Assembly: GCF_000741785.1 (NCBI RefSeq)
Contig: NZ_JGZP01000012.1
Coordinates: 62,001-126,000 of the forward strand
Origin: Bifidobacterium stellenboschense
GTDB taxonomy: Bacteria; Actinomycetota; Actinomycetes; Actinomycetales; Bifidobacteriaceae
Reading direction: 5' to 3'
DNA: 64,000 bases
Shown here: positions 25,790-36,700 of the stretch, piece after piece
Numbering within the stretch: the first letter of the stretch is position 1
How the letters are laid out: each line of letters opens with the position of its first letter
The notes under the pieces: model-generated
Seen by the model: only the letters and a program-made list of their open reading frames with translations
Databases searched by the model: none
Told to the model about the DNA's origin: nothing
Translations under genes and position numbers: made by a program

Positions 25790-26740
25790 ATGTTGAGGAT
25801 GTTCAGCACCATTAACGGCCAAGTGGAGCGGGTCGACAAACCGGAGAACGGCTCATGGCTGTGCCTGAGCGAACCCACCGACGTGGAGCTCGCCACCGTC
25901 GCCTCCGAGACCGGCGTCGACCTCGCCGACCTGCGCGCGCCGCTCGATGACGAGGAGAGGTCCCGCGTCGACGTCGAGGACGACTACACGATGGTCATCG
26001 TCGACATCCCGACCGTCGAGGAGCGCGGCGGGCGCGACTGGTACGAGACCATCCCGTTGTCGATCATCGTCACCGAGCATCTCATCATCACCGTGTGCAT
26101 GCAGGACACGCCCGTGCTCCACCCGTTCATGGAGGGCACGATCCGCGGGTTCAACACGTACATGCACTCGCGGTTCATCCTGCAGATCCTCTACCGCAAC
26201 GCCACCATGTACCTGCGCTACCTGCGCATCATCGACCGCGAGAGCGACAAGCTCGAACTGAAGCTGCGCCACTCCATGCAGAACCGCGAGATCGTGATGC
26301 TCATGGAGCTCTCCAAGACGTTGGTCTACTTCACAACCTCCCTCAAATCGAACGAGATCGTGATGGAGAAGCTCACCACCCTGCAGCGCATCAAGCAGTA
26401 CCCGGACGACGAGGACCTGCTCGACGACGTCATCACCGAGAACAAGCAGGCCATCGAGATGGCCAACATCTACAGCGGCGTTCTCGCGAACATGACCGAC
26501 GCGTTCGCCTCGATTGTGTCCAACAACCTGAACAACGTGATGCGCATCTTCACGATCATCTCCATCACGCTGTCCATCCCGACGCTCATCTTCTCCATGT
26601 ACGGCATGAACTTCCAGGACGGCATGCTCGGCATGCCATTGACCGACAAATCATGGGGCTTCGCCGTCATCATCCTCATCTCCGTGGCGCTGTCCGTCGC
26701 CGTCACCTGGTTCCTCACCCGTTCGCGCATGTTCAAGTGA
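25790..26740 (+). CDS. corA: CorA family divalent metal (Mg2+/Co2+) transporter
   Basis: The 316-residue membrane channel has a large N-terminal cytoplasmic domain, a long helix region rich in charged residues and two C-terminal transmembrane helices. The first helix ends with the diagnostic YGMN motif (SMYGMNFQDG) that forms the pore entry. The protein ends in a basic tail (FLTRSRMFK), as in CorA. ATG 25790 follows GGGTGAAGAG and replaces an upstream in-phase ATG at 25697 that lies before the promoter-like sequence. The downstream lipoprotein gene begins 9 bases after the stop, so they may be co-transcribed. Confidence 0.93.
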   Translation: MLRMFSTINGQVERVDKPENGSWLCLSEPTDVELATVASETGVDLADLRAPLDDEERSRVDVEDDYTMVIVDIPTVEERGGRDWYETIPLSIIVTEHLIITVCMQDTPVLHPFMEGTIRGFNTYMHSRFILQILYRNATMYLRYLRIIDRESDKLELKLRHSMQNREIVMLMELSKTLVYFTTSLKSNEIVMEKLTTLQRIKQYPDDEDLLDDVITENKQAIEMANIYSGVLANMTDAFASIVSNNLNNVMRIFTIISITLSIPTLIFSMYGMNFQDGMLGMPLTDKSWGFAVIILISVALSVAVTWFLTRSRMFK

Positions 26741-26748
26741 GACGCCGC

Positions 26749-27693
26749 ATGGCAGCCATCCGCAACCGAACCGATCGCCCGCGGCGTTACCATGCGAGCC
26801 GCCGGCCGGGCGCGCGCACGTGCGTCACGCGGGGCCTCGCCGCCGCGCTGACGGCGCTCGCGCTCGTCGCGACGGCGGGCTGCGGCGGCGCCCCCTCCAC
26901 GGTGAGACAGCCGGACGGCCCCACCATCGCGATCGGCGTCGCCGCCGACGAGCCGGGACTGTCACGCTGGCATGACGGCGGCTACGGCGGATTCGAGGTC
27001 GAGATCGCCCGATACGTCGCCAAGAGACTCGGATACGCGAACAAGCAGATTGTCTTCAAACAGGTCGAACCCTCCAACCGCCTCGAACTGCTCGCCGACG
27101 GTACCGTCGACATGGTCGTCGCCGGCATGCCGATGCCCGCCGGCGACGGGAACGACGACGGCGACGGCCGGGACAGTGGCGGCAAGGACGGCGGTACGGG
27201 CGAGAACGGCGTCGTCTCCGACAGTCACGCCACCTACGCCGGACCGTACCTGACCACGCGGCAGGGACTGCTCGCACGCCCCGACGATGCCGGAGGCATC
27301 GGCGACGTCGCCGCGCTCGCCGGCAAGTCCGTTTGCACGGTCGCCGGCAGCGGCGCGAAGGACGCGTTGCTCGCCGTCGCGCCGCGGGCGAAGACGCGCG
27401 AACGCGACACCTATCCGCAATGCGTCACCGATCTCATGGTCGGCACCGCCGACGCGATCGCCGGCGACGCGGTCACGCTCGCCGGACTCGCGCGCGACGA
27501 AGGCGGCACGCTCACGGAGCGCGTGACGGGCGTGCGCTACGGGAGCGTGCGCTACGGCATCGCCGTGCAGGCCGGGGCCGTCACGCTCGCCGCCGACATC
27601 GCCGAGGCGCTCGGCGACATGCGCGCCGACGGCTCGTACCGCGCCGCGCTGGACGCGCTCGCCGACGCGACCGGTTGGCGGCCGGCGCGGTAG
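26749..27693 (+). CDS. Solute-binding lipoprotein, amino-acid ABC transporter type (SBP_bac_3)
   Basis: The 314-residue product has a twin-Arg-rich basic N-terminus, a hydrophobic segment and a lipobox-like VATAGC, so it is a predicted lipoprotein. The mature part shows the family-3 solute-binding pattern: IAIGVAADEPGLS, GGFEVEIARYVAKRLG, DGTVDMVVAGMP and YLTTRQGLLAR. An unusual insertion of about 24 residues, mainly Gly, Asp and Asn, interrupts lobe 1 near residue 130. No permease or ATPase gene is adjacent, so it may serve a distant transporter. The ligand is unknown, perhaps an amino acid. Start ATG 26749 has no clear ribosome binding site; coupling to corA is possible. Confidence 0.75.
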   Translation: MAAIRNRTDRPRRYHASRRPGARTCVTRGLAAALTALALVATAGCGGAPSTVRQPDGPTIAIGVAADEPGLSRWHDGGYGGFEVEIARYVAKRLGYANKQIVFKQVEPSNRLELLADGTVDMVVAGMPMPAGDGNDDGDGRDSGGKDGGTGENGVVSDSHATYAGPYLTTRQGLLARPDDAGGIGDVAALAGKSVCTVAGSGAKDALLAVAPRAKTRERDTYPQCVTDLMVGTADAIAGDAVTLAGLARDEGGTLTERVTGVRYGSVRYGIAVQAGAVTLAADIAEALGDMRADGSYRAALDALADATGWRPAR

Positions 27694-27804
27694 GCGGTAG
27701 TCCGTGAGGTAGGTAGTCCGTGCGATAGGGCACGATGACCGTATTCCGTCGACGATCCGTCGACGTTTCCCGAGAACGACAGCAGACAGCTAAGGAGACC
27801 GTTC

Positions 27805-28860
27805 ATGCGACGTGGACCGCTTCAGGCGGGCGAGAAGGTGCAGTTCACCGACCGCAAGGGCAAGAAGATCACCGACCAGATCGTCGCCGGAGGCAGCACA
27901 CAGACCGAGCACGGTCTGATCCTGCACGACGACGTGATCGGCCGCACCGAAGGCGTGGTCGTCACCACCGTCACCGCGAAACGCGAGGCGCAGGTCAACG
28001 CCCTCCACCCGGAACGTGACGCCGGCAAGCCGTGGAAGGCGGCGCGCGCGATCGGCGGCTGGCAGTACGCGGTGATGCGCCCGCGTCTCGCCGACTACGT
28101 GCTGTCCATGCCGCGCGGCGCGCAGATCATGTACCCGAAGGACATCGCGCAGGTCATCCAGCTCGGCGACATCCGCTCCGGGCACCGCGTGCTCGAATCC
28201 GGCGCCGGATCGGGCGCGATGAGCGTCAACCTGCTCGACGCGGTGGGGGAGACCGGCGGGCTCACCACCATCGAGCTGCGACCCGACTTCGCGCGCGTCG
28301 CCGAGGCGAACGCCACGCTCTACTACGGCGGAAAGCCCGCGTGGTGGGACCTGAGGACCGGCGACTTCGACACGGTGGCGGCCGGGCTGCCCGAACACCA
28401 CTATGACCGGATCATGCTCGACATGCTCGACCCGTGGAACCGTCTCGAACAGGCGTGGCGGGTGATCGCGCCCGGCGGCGTGCTCGTCGCCTACATCACC
28501 ACGACCACGCAGATGAGCCGCATGGTCGAGGCGCTGCGCGAATCCGGGCGGTGGACGGAGCCGGCCGTGCAGGAGACGCTCGAACGCAGCTGGAAGGTCG
28601 CCGGCCTCGCTGTGCGCCCCGACCACCAGATGATCGGCCACACCGGCTTCCTCGTCGTCGCGCGCGCCATGGCCGACGGCTTCACCGCGCTGAAGAAACG
28701 CGACCGCCCCGCCAAGGACACCGTCACCGACGTGGACGAGATGACCGCCGAGGAGCGCGAGGCGCAGCTGGAGGACCTCGAGCTGCGCGACATCTCCGAC
28801 CGCAAGCTGCGCAAGGTGCTGCGCGACCTCGACCGGCAGGTGGGCTCGCTCGACGTCTGA
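27805..28860 (+). CDS. trmI: tRNA (adenine-58-N1)-methyltransferase
   Basis: The 351-residue product matches TrmI, which methylates A58 in the T loop of tRNA as a tetramer. The N-terminal beta domain (residues 1-65) is followed by YPKDIAQVIQLGDI, SAM-binding VLESGAGSGAMSVNLL, acidic TTIELRPDF and the catalytic-region motif MLDMLDPWN. The C-terminal charged helix region is typical of actinobacteria. ATG 27805 follows TAAGGAGACC. Confidence 0.93.
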   Translation: MRRGPLQAGEKVQFTDRKGKKITDQIVAGGSTQTEHGLILHDDVIGRTEGVVVTTVTAKREAQVNALHPERDAGKPWKAARAIGGWQYAVMRPRLADYVLSMPRGAQIMYPKDIAQVIQLGDIRSGHRVLESGAGSGAMSVNLLDAVGETGGLTTIELRPDFARVAEANATLYYGGKPAWWDLRTGDFDTVAAGLPEHHYDRIMLDMLDPWNRLEQAWRVIAPGGVLVAYITTTTQMSRMVEALRESGRWTEPAVQETLERSWKVAGLAVRPDHQMIGHTGFLVVARAMADGFTALKKRDRPAKDTVTDVDEMTAEEREAQLEDLELRDISDRKLRKVLRDLDRQVGSLDV

Positions 28861-28932
28861 TATGGCGTGCGGGCCGATTGTGCGGTCGAAATCGTGCGGG
28901 GTGATGATGACGCGTGGGCGTGCGCGGGGACG

Positions 28933-28938
28933 TATAAT
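28933..28938 (+). promoter_or_regulatory. -10 element of the SixA-like gene promoter
   Basis: A consensus TATAAT lies 76 bases before the GTG start at 29014. The -35 is poor (ATGACG region near 28908). Confidence 0.55.
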
Positions 28939-29013
28939 CGACTGATGTATTCGTGAGCGCTTACGTGTGTGTGACGCGCGAGCCGAGGGACAAACGAGGC
29001 TGGGAGGCCCAAC

Positions 29014-29571
29014 GTGGGAGTCAATCCGAACAAGGTCGCGAAGCGGGCCAAAGGCTACGGCCACATCCTGATCGTCATGCGGCACGCGAAGGCGGAGCCG
29101 TTCGGTGCCGAGGGCGACTACGGCCGTGAGCTCACGTCCAAGGGGCTCAAGCAGGCGAAGAAGGCCGCCAAGGGGCTCGCCGAGATGAAGCTCGTGCCCG
29201 ACGCCATCGCCTGCTCGGCCGCCACGCGCGCCCGCCAGACCCTGGGCAAGATGCTCAAGACCTTCGGCGACAAGCCCAAGGTCGACTACCATCAGAGCCT
29301 CTACGACGGCGGCATGCAGGCCGTGTTCGACGAGCTCACGCACGTCAAGGACAAGGCGCGCGTGCTCATGGTGCTCGGCCACGAGCCCACCGTCTCGATC
29401 GCCAGCCAGTGGCTCGCCTCCTCCGAATCCGATCCGGAACGCCTCGACCTGCTCAACCTGGGACTCCAGACCGCGGGCGTCGTGATCTTCGGCTCCGACA
29501 AGCCGTTCAAGCAGTGGCAGGTGCACTCCGGCGACCTGCTCGCCGTGATGAGCTCCTCCGACTTCGACTGA
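29014..29571 (+). CDS. SixA-like phosphohistidine phosphatase
   Basis: The 185-residue product of the histidine phosphatase superfamily has catalytic His in LIVMRHAKAEP, a CSAATRARQT Arg block and the second His in VLGHEPTVS. SixA removes phosphate from histidine phosphotransfer proteins in proteobacteria; in actinobacteria the substrate is not established. The start is a GTG at 29014 preceded by GGGAGG. Confidence 0.85.
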   Translation: MGVNPNKVAKRAKGYGHILIVMRHAKAEPFGAEGDYGRELTSKGLKQAKKAAKGLAEMKLVPDAIACSAATRARQTLGKMLKTFGDKPKVDYHQSLYDGGMQAVFDELTHVKDKARVLMVLGHEPTVSIASQWLASSESDPERLDLLNLGLQTAGVVIFGSDKPFKQWQVHSGDLLAVMSSSDFD

Positions 29572-29605
29572 GCGCCCTCGCCGGGGCGGGCGCGGACGGA
29601 CGCGG

Positions 29606-29774
29606 CCGGTATCGCAACCGGTATCGCAACCGGTATATGGTCATGGCGGCGCAGGAATGACGCGGGCGGCGTATACTCGCCGCTCGTGTATTCGTCCGGT
29701 TGCCAAGCGCTCGTTGAACAAGGTCGGGAAACGGCGCTATAAAGCCGATTGATAGCGACACTTAACCGTCGCTG
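29606..29774 (+). promoter_or_regulatory. Candidate regulatory region of metE
   Basis: Two 12-base direct repeats GGTATCGCAACC are followed by a partial third copy (29606-29637). A TATACT box at 29672-29677 is flanked by GGCG and CGCC, and there is an AGCGAC/GTCGCT inverted repeat at about 29755-29775. All lie upstream of metE. No SAM or cobalamin riboswitch core was recognised. Confidence 0.4.
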
Positions 29775-29854
29775 ATGACCCTGTTTGCGGATGTGTTTGA
29801 TAGGCTGGGCGGGTTGAAAAGCCGTTTCGTTAACGCTAGCAGTATGGAGGATTC

Positions 29855-32161
29855 ATGGCTGCACTCACGTCCGTGTCCGGATTCCCGCGCATCGGTCAGA
29901 ACCGAGAGCTGAAGAAGATCATCGAGGCCTACTGGAAGGGCAACGCCACCCTCGACGAGGTGCACGCCACCGCCAAGGAGCTCAGGGCCAAGCACTGGAA
30001 GCTCCAGGCCGCCGCCGGCGTCGACCTCATCCCGAGCAACGACTTCAGCTACTTCGACCAGCTGCTCGACACCGCGATCCTGCTCAACGTGATCCCCGAG
30101 CGCTACCAGCGTCTCGGCTTCACCGAGCCGGAGGAGACCCTGTTCGCCATGTCCCGCGGCTACCAGGGCGACAAGGGCGACGTGACCGCCCTGCCGATGA
30201 AGAAGTGGTTCACCACCAACTACCACTACATCGTGCCGGAGATCGAGCCGTCCACCGAGATCAAGCTCAACGGCACCAAGCCGTTCGACGAGTACCTCGA
30301 AGCCAAGGATCTCGGCATCGAGACCAAGCCGGTGCTCATCGGCCCGTACACCTTCCTCAAGCTCGCCCGCGACGACGACGCCCAGGAGCTCACCTTCGAC
30401 AAGGGCCTCGTGAACGCGGTCGCCGCCGTGTACGCCCAGGTGCTCGCCAAGTTCAACGAGCTCGGCGCCAAGTGGATCCAGATCGACGAGCCGTTCCTCG
30501 TGCTCGACAAGCAGCCGGGCGACGTGGAGCTGTTCAAGAGCCTCTACGCGAAGATCCTGCCCGCCCGCGACGGCAAGATCAAGGTGCTGCTCAACACGTA
30601 CTTCGGCCACATCGCCGACGTGTACGAGACCGTCAACCTGCTCGGCTTCGACGGCATCGGCCTCGACCTCAACGAAGGCAAGGACGAGAACCTCGCTGCC
30701 GTCTCCAAGCACGGCGTCGCCGAGAACACCACGATCTTCGCCGGCGTCGTCAACGGCCGCAACATCTGGCGCAACGACTACGCCGTGAGCCTCGGCCTCG
30801 TCGACGCCCTCAAGCAGGTCACGCCGAACGTCGCCGTCTCCACCGCCAGCTCCCTGCTGCACGTGCCGTTCAGCACCGAAGGCGAGACCGCCCTCGACCC
30901 GGCCGTGCTCAAGCACTTCGCGTTCGCCGTCGAGAAGCTCGGCGAGCTCAAGGAGATCGCCGCCCTCGCCGACGCCGACGACGAGGCCCGCAAGGCTGAC
31001 CCGGCGCTCGCCGCCAACCAGGAGCTGTTCGATGGCACCCGCGTGTCCGCCGACCCGAAGGTCGCCGAGCGCATCGCCGCCCTCACCGAAGCCGACTACA
31101 CGCGCCAGCCGGCCCGCGCCGAGCGCCAGAAGCTGCAGCGCGAGGCCCTCGGCCTGCCGCTGCTGCCCACCACCACGATCGGCTCCTTCCCGCAGACGCG
31201 CGAGGTGCGCGCCGAGCGTGCGAAGTTCCGCAAGGGCGAGATCACCAAGGAAGCATACGACGAGTTCATCAAGGGCCAGATCGACGCGTGCATCAAGCAC
31301 CAGGAGGAGATCGGCCTCGACGTGCTCGTCCACGGCGAGTTCGAGCGCAACGACATGGTCGAGTACTTCGGCCAGAACCTCAACGGCTTCCTGTTCACCA
31401 AGAACGCGTGGGTCCAGTCCTACGGCACCCGCTGCGTCAAGCCTCCGATCGTGTGGGGCGACGTCTCCCGCGCCAAGCCGATCACCGTCGAATGGTCCGC
31501 TTACGCGCAGAGCCGCACGAACCACGTCATGAAGGGCATGCTCACCGGCCCGGTCACCATCCTCAACTGGTCCTGGCCTCGTGAGGACATCACCCACGAG
31601 CAGCAGACCCAGCAGCTGGCCCTCGCCATCCGCGACGAGGTGCTCGACCTGGAGGCCGCCGGCATCAAGGTCATCCAGATCGACGAGGCCGCCCTGCGCG
31701 AGAAGCTGCCGCTCAGGAAGACCGACTGGCACTCCAAGTACCTCGACTGGGCCGTGCCCGCGTTCCGTCTCGTGCACTCCGGCGTCAAGCCGACCACGCA
31801 GATCCACACGCACATGTGCTACTCCGAGTTCAACGACATCATCCGCGACATCGACGCGATGGACGCCGACGTGATCTCCTTCGAGGCGTCCCGCGGCGAC
31901 CTCGTCGTGCTCGACGCCATCCACGAGGCCAACTTCGAGACCGAGGCCGGCCCGGGCGTCTACGACATCCACTCCCCGCGCATCCCCTCCGAGCAGGAGA
32001 TCGAGGAGCGCATCGGCGAAATCCTCAAGAAGATGAGCGTCGAGAAGGTCTGGATCAACCCGGACTGCGGTCTGAAGACCCGCGGCAACGCGGAGACCTG
32101 GCCGAGCCTCGAGCACCTCGTCGCCGCCGCCAAGGCCGTGCGCGCCCAGCTCGCCAAGTGA
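29855..32161 (+). CDS. metE: Cobalamin-independent methionine synthase
   Basis: The 768-residue cytosolic enzyme transfers the methyl group of 5-methyltetrahydropteroyl-triglutamate to homocysteine. The duplicated barrel is visible. The N-terminal half begins [14 protein letters not shown]. The C-terminal catalytic half begins [12 protein letters not shown] and holds the zinc ligands in HTHMCYSEF and NPDCGLKTR, plus the [14 protein letters not shown] loop. The length equals that of E. coli MetE. ATG 29855 follows TGGAGGA. metF follows after a short hairpin, so methyl donor and acceptor enzymes are probably co-expressed. Confidence 0.96.
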   Translation: MAALTSVSGFPRIGQNRELKKIIEAYWKGNATLDEVHATAKELRAKHWKLQAAAGVDLIPSNDFSYFDQLLDTAILLNVIPERYQRLGFTEPEETLFAMSRGYQGDKGDVTALPMKKWFTTNYHYIVPEIEPSTEIKLNGTKPFDEYLEAKDLGIETKPVLIGPYTFLKLARDDDAQELTFDKGLVNAVAAVYAQVLAKFNELGAKWIQIDEPFLVLDKQPGDVELFKSLYAKILPARDGKIKVLLNTYFGHIADVYETVNLLGFDGIGLDLNEGKDENLAAVSKHGVAENTTIFAGVVNGRNIWRNDYAVSLGLVDALKQVTPNVAVSTASSLLHVPFSTEGETALDPAVLKHFAFAVEKLGELKEIAALADADDEARKADPALAANQELFDGTRVSADPKVAERIAALTEADYTRQPARAERQKLQREALGLPLLPTTTIGSFPQTREVRAERAKFRKGEITKEAYDEFIKGQIDACIKHQEEIGLDVLVHGEFERNDMVEYFGQNLNGFLFTKNAWVQSYGTRCVKPPIVWGDVSRAKPITVEWSAYAQSRTNHVMKGMLTGPVTILNWSWPREDITHEQQTQQLALAIRDEVLDLEAAGIKVIQIDEAALREKLPLRKTDWHSKYLDWAVPAFRLVHSGVKPTTQIHTHMCYSEFNDIIRDIDAMDADVISFEASRGDLVVLDAIHEANFETEAGPGVYDIHSPRIPSEQEIEERIGEILKKMSVEKVWINPDCGLKTRGNAETWPSLEHLVAAAKAVRAQLAK

Positions 32162-32190
32162 CCGCGTCCCGCGAAACGCAATGAATGAGT

Positions 32191-32220
32191 GAGGCTCCCT
32201 CGTCCGAGGGAGCCTCCTTT
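32191..32220 (+). terminator. Attenuating hairpin between metE and metF
   Basis: A 10-12 bp stem (32191-32200 with 32207-32216) is followed by CTTT. It probably gives partial termination and so a higher MetE to MetF ratio. Confidence 0.7.
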
Positions 32221-32240
32221 ATCGAGGAAGGTTTGCAATC

Positions 32241-33095
32241 ATGCATCAGCCGATGTTCTCGCTGGAAGTGTTCCCGCCCAAGCGGGACGCGCCCGTCGGC
32301 ACCATCTACGACACGCTCGACGGCCTGCAGGGCATGCACCCGGACTTCATCTCGGTGACCTACGGCCACGGCACGCACGCCGACCGCACCGCCACCGCGC
32401 GCATCGCCAACACGATCCGCAAGGAATACCGCATCCCCACGGTCGCCCACCTGACCGCCCTCTACTCCGACGAGGCGAAGGTCGACGAAGCGTTGGAGAT
32501 GTTCGAGCACGCCGGCGTCGACGCCGTGCTTGCCCTGCGCGGCGACTACATCGAAGGGGAGACCCCGGTCGGCGTCTTCGAGCACGCCATCGACCTGGTA
32601 CGCTACATCCGCGCGCGCAAGCCGGAGCTCAAGGTGTTCGGCGCCTGCTATCCGGAAGGACACTACCAGGCCGCCTCGCTCGACCAGGACATCGACTATC
32701 TCAAGGCCAAGGTCGACGCCGGCGCCACGCATCTCATCTCCCAGCTGTTCTACGACAACGAGGACTTCTACCGCTTCCTCGACAAGGCGCGCGCCGCCGG
32801 CATCGACGTGCCGATCGAGGCGGGCATCATGCCGATCAACGGCGCGAAGTCGCTGCGCTCCATGGCGGCGAAGAACAACACGGTCGTGCCGCCCGCCGTC
32901 GAGGCGTTGCTCGAGAAGTGGGGGAGCGACGTGCCCACGCTGCGCGAGGCGGGCATCAACTACGCGTCCACGCAGATCACCGACCTCGTCGCGCACGGCG
33001 TCGACGGCGTTCACCTGTACACGATGAACCGTCCCGCCACCACGCGTCGCATCTGGCGCAACGTGCGTCCCCTGTTCACCAAGACCGAGGAGTGA
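32241..33095 (+). CDS. metF: 5,10-methylenetetrahydrofolate reductase
   Basis: The 284-residue FMN/FAD barrel enzyme makes 5-methyltetrahydrofolate for MetE. The SLEVFPPKRD start with the catalytic Glu, SVTYGHGTHADRT, LALRGDY and the AGATHLISQLFYDNEDFYRFLDKAR block are typical. ATG 32241 follows GAGGAAGG at 32223-32231. It forms a metE-metF operon. Confidence 0.95.
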   Translation: MHQPMFSLEVFPPKRDAPVGTIYDTLDGLQGMHPDFISVTYGHGTHADRTATARIANTIRKEYRIPTVAHLTALYSDEAKVDEALEMFEHAGVDAVLALRGDYIEGETPVGVFEHAIDLVRYIRARKPELKVFGACYPEGHYQAASLDQDIDYLKAKVDAGATHLISQLFYDNEDFYRFLDKARAAGIDVPIEAGIMPINGAKSLRSMAAKNNTVVPPAVEALLEKWGSDVPTLREAGINYASTQITDLVAHGVDGVHLYTMNRPATTRRIWRNVRPLFTKTEE

Positions 33096-33151
33096 CGGTA
33101 GACCGGCGGTTCCGGACCGACGGCGCATCGATTCCGGGCCGGCCATGAACC

Positions 33152-33196
33152 GACGAAGGCGGTGGAATCCCATGTCGGGAACCCACCGCCTTCGTC
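33152..33196. terminator. Shared terminator between metF and the minus-strand gene
   Basis: A 14-bp perfect inverted repeat (33152-33165 with 33183-33196) lies between two convergent genes. T runs are weak on both sides. Confidence 0.6.
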
Positions 33197-33219
33197 ATCA
33201 TCAAAACCGGAACAGGACA

Positions 33220-33561
33220 TTACTTTCTCTTCTTCGGTGTTTTCCCGGCACGTTTCGAGGGAGTCTGCTTCTTCGGCTGCAGCCACGGGAAACGACGAAT
33301 CGTCCACGCGTGCAACGGCGGGATCTTCGCGATGGCGACGCCCCCCAGCATCGCGAACGTCGCCGCCCAGGACGCGGCGTCCTGCTTCATGAGGATCAGC
33401 ACGACGATCAGACCCACGCCGACCACGCCGAGCGTCTGGGACATCTTGTTCTGCTCCTCGGTGAGCTCGTCCTTCCTGAACGGAATGAATCCGAAGAACA
33501 TGCCGATCGGCACGCCGACCACGCACGAGGCGACGATGCCCGCGATATCAACAGCGTTCAT
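33220..33561 (-). CDS. Small membrane protein, function unknown
   Basis: The 113-residue product has three hydrophobic segments (VDIAGIVASCVVGVPIGMFF, TLGVVGVGLIVVLILM and WAATFAMLGGVAIA) and a strongly basic tail ending KRAGKTPKKRK. I recognise no family. The second of two close ATGs (33561) is preferred because GGAAAGG lies about 9 bases upstream; the first, at 33567, is too near. The gene is divergent from glnE, 184 bases away. Confidence 0.65.
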   Translation of the reverse strand: MNAVDIAGIVASCVVGVPIGMFFGFIPFRKDELTEEQNKMSQTLGVVGVGLIVVLILMKQDAASWAATFAMLGGVAIAKIPPLHAWTIRRFPWLQPKKQTPSKRAGKTPKKRK

Positions 33562-33745
33562 GACCATACCCTTTCCGAACCGTCCGTACGACGGACGTTC
33601 GAACGTGCGACGCCACCCGCCGTGCACGGGACGCCGCGGAACGATTGCGACCGCGTCCCAGTCTAACGCACGCGGACGGCGCGTCACGGAGGAGCCGACG
33701 CCGCATCGGACGCATATCGCCGCCCGCGGTGTACATTAGCTAGGT

Positions 33746-36700
33746 ATGAACGCAAACGACGCATTCCGACCCTCCGCCATGGACCTCATCCGCGCGGGAC
33801 TGCAGGACCTCGACGACGCGCGAGGCCAGTTCGACAGGCTCAAAGCCGACGGGGTGCCGGACGACCGGCTGAGGTTCATCCTCACGGCGCTCGGCAGGGC
33901 ATGCGATCCGGATGCGGCGCTCGCCAACCTCGTCGGCATCACCAACGCCGTGCAGAGCCAAGGACGCGACCTCAAGACCATGGTGCCCGACGAGGCGGCG
34001 TTCGAACGGCTCGTCACCGTGCTCGGCGTCTCCGACGCGCTCGGCAAGCTCATGCGCTTCCGCCCCGAACTCGTCGAAGCCGCTTCCAAGGACAGCTGTG
34101 ACAGCCACCTGTACAACCACGCGCAACGTCGCGCGCACATCCTCAAAGCGGTCGGCGCCGATCCGGACGAGACGGCCGCGCCCGCCGCCACGTTGTCCCT
34201 CGCCGAAGCCGCGACCGCACTGCGCGGCACCTACCGTCACCAGCTCGCCGCCATCATGGCGCAGGACGCCACCGCCGACGACCCGTGCGCCATCCAGCCG
34301 ACCATCAGCCGCGAACTGTCCGACCTGGCCGACGCGGCGCTCGAAGGCGCGCTCGCCATCGCCCGACACGAGGTGCCCGGCAGCGAACACGTGCGGTTCG
34401 TCATCATCGGCATGGGCAAGCTCGGCGCCCAGGAATTGAACTACGTGTCCGACGTGGACCTCATCTACGCGGTCGAACCCGCCGACAAGGAGATCGGACG
34501 TCAGGAGCTCATCCGCATCGGCACCAAGATGGGCACCACATTGCAGCGCGTATGCCAGTCCGTGATCATGGGCGTCGCCGAACCGACCCTGTGGCAGATC
34601 GACGGCGGACTCCGCCCCGAAGGCAAGGACGGCCCGCTCGTGCGCACCATCGACTCGCACCGTGGCTACTACGAGCAGTGGGCCGAGAACTGGGAGTTCC
34701 AGGCGTTGCTCAAAGCACGTCCCGTCGCCGGCGACCCGGAACTCGGACGCGCCTACATGGACATGACCCGACCGTTCGTCTGGAGCGCCTCCAAACGCGA
34801 CAACTTCGTCTACGACTGCCAGAAGATGCGCAAACGCGTCGAGGACCTCATCCCCGCGCCGCTCAAGGACCGTGAGATCAAACTCGGCAAAGGCGGCCTG
34901 CGCGACGTCGAATTCACCGTGCAGATGCTCCAGCTCGTCCACGGACGCGCCGACGAGACGCTGCGCACCCGCTCCACGCTCGAATCGTTGGCCCGGCTCG
35001 CCGAAGGCGGCTACGTGTCGCGCAAACAGGCCGCACGGCTCTCCGCCGACTACCGGTTCGAACGCGTGCTCGAACACCGCCAGCAGATGTGGGCGCTGAA
35101 ACGCACCCACCTGTTCCCCGACCTGGGCGCGGGAGCGAACCTCGGCGGACTCGAACGCAAACGCGACGTGGACGTGGACGCGCTGAACCAGAACCAGGAG
35201 CTGCGCCGCGTGGCGCGCGCCTTCCGCCTCCACCCGGAGGAACTCGTCGAACGCTACGACGAGACGCGTCGCGAAGTGCGCCACCTCCACCTCGACATCT
35301 ACTACCGGCCGATGCTGCCCGTCTCCGCGCAACTGGAGGACGATCAGATCAATCTCAGCCAGAACGCGGCCCGCGAACGCTTCAGCTCCATCGGATTCGG
35401 CGACCCGGACGCCGCCATGCGCCACGTCATCGCGCTCACCAACGGCATCGGCCGCGCCGCCAAGATCAACCGCATCATCCTGCCCGCCGTACTCGAATGG
35501 CTCGGCCAAGGCCAGAACCCGGACATGGGCCTGCTCAACTGGCGCAAACTCGAAGAGCATTTCGGCACCGAAAGCGAATACCTCGGCTTCCTGCGCGACT
35601 CCACATCCGCCGCGCAACGCCTGTGCCACGTGCTGTCCAACTCGCGCTTCCTCGGCGACGCGCTCAACAAATCCGTCGAATCGGTCACATGGCTCGGCAA
35701 CGACGAACGGTTGAAGGCTCGCACACGCGACAGCCTCGACGTGCAATGTCGCTCCTCCCTGGAACGCAACGCGGGCGATATCAACGATTTCGCCACATCG
35801 ATGCGCGCCATGCGCCGGCACGAGATCGAACGCATCGGACTCGCCTGGATGAGCGGCGTGATGGACGACGCCGCATCATTGGAAGGCATGACCGACGTGT
35901 ACGACGCGATTATCGACGCGGCGCTCACCTGGGCGGTCAACCATCGGATGCGCGAATTCGGGGGTGCGACGCCCGACGACGCTCCGGCCGCGCTCGCCGT
36001 CATCGGCATGGGACGCTACGGCGGCCGCGAGGTGAACTTCAGCTCCGACGCGGACGCGATCCTCATCTACCGTCCCGGCGACGGCGTCGACGAGCACACG
36101 GCGAACCTGTTCGCCCGCAAGGTCGTCGAGGATTTGCGCGCCATCCTGCAAGGGCCGACCACGCTGGAACCGAAGATCGAACTCGATCTGGACCTGCGGC
36201 CGGAAGGCAAGAACGGGCCGCTCGTGCGTTCCTACGCCTCCTGCGAGGAGTACTACCGCTCCTGGTCGAGCACGTGGGAGCGGCAGGCGCTGCTGCGCGC
36301 CCGGTACGCGGCCGGCGACGAGGCGCTCGCACGCGACTTCCTCACCAATCTCGCCGACCCGCTGCGCTACCCGCACGTCGACCTGACCGACGCCGAAATC
36401 GGCGACATCCGCAAGCTCAAGGCACGCATGGAGGCGGAGCGCCTGCCGCGCAACGTGCGCCGCGACCGTCATCTCAAACTCGGCAAAGGCGGCCTGTCCG
36501 ACGTGGAATGGACCGTGCAGCTCATGCAGCTGCGGCACGCCGGCGACATCAAGGAGCTGCGCGTCGGCGGCACCCTGGCGGCCTTGGACGTGCTCGAACG
36601 CCGCAAGCTCATCGACGCCGCCGACGCCGCGACCCTGCGCCACGCGTGGACGATGTGCACCGCGGCGCGCAACGGCAACTACCTGTGGTCCGGACGCGTC

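Noticed and set aside
29572..29854. SAM or cobalamin riboswitch before metE
   Set aside because: I could not find the conserved core stems of either class; only short repeats and one small inverted repeat are present.
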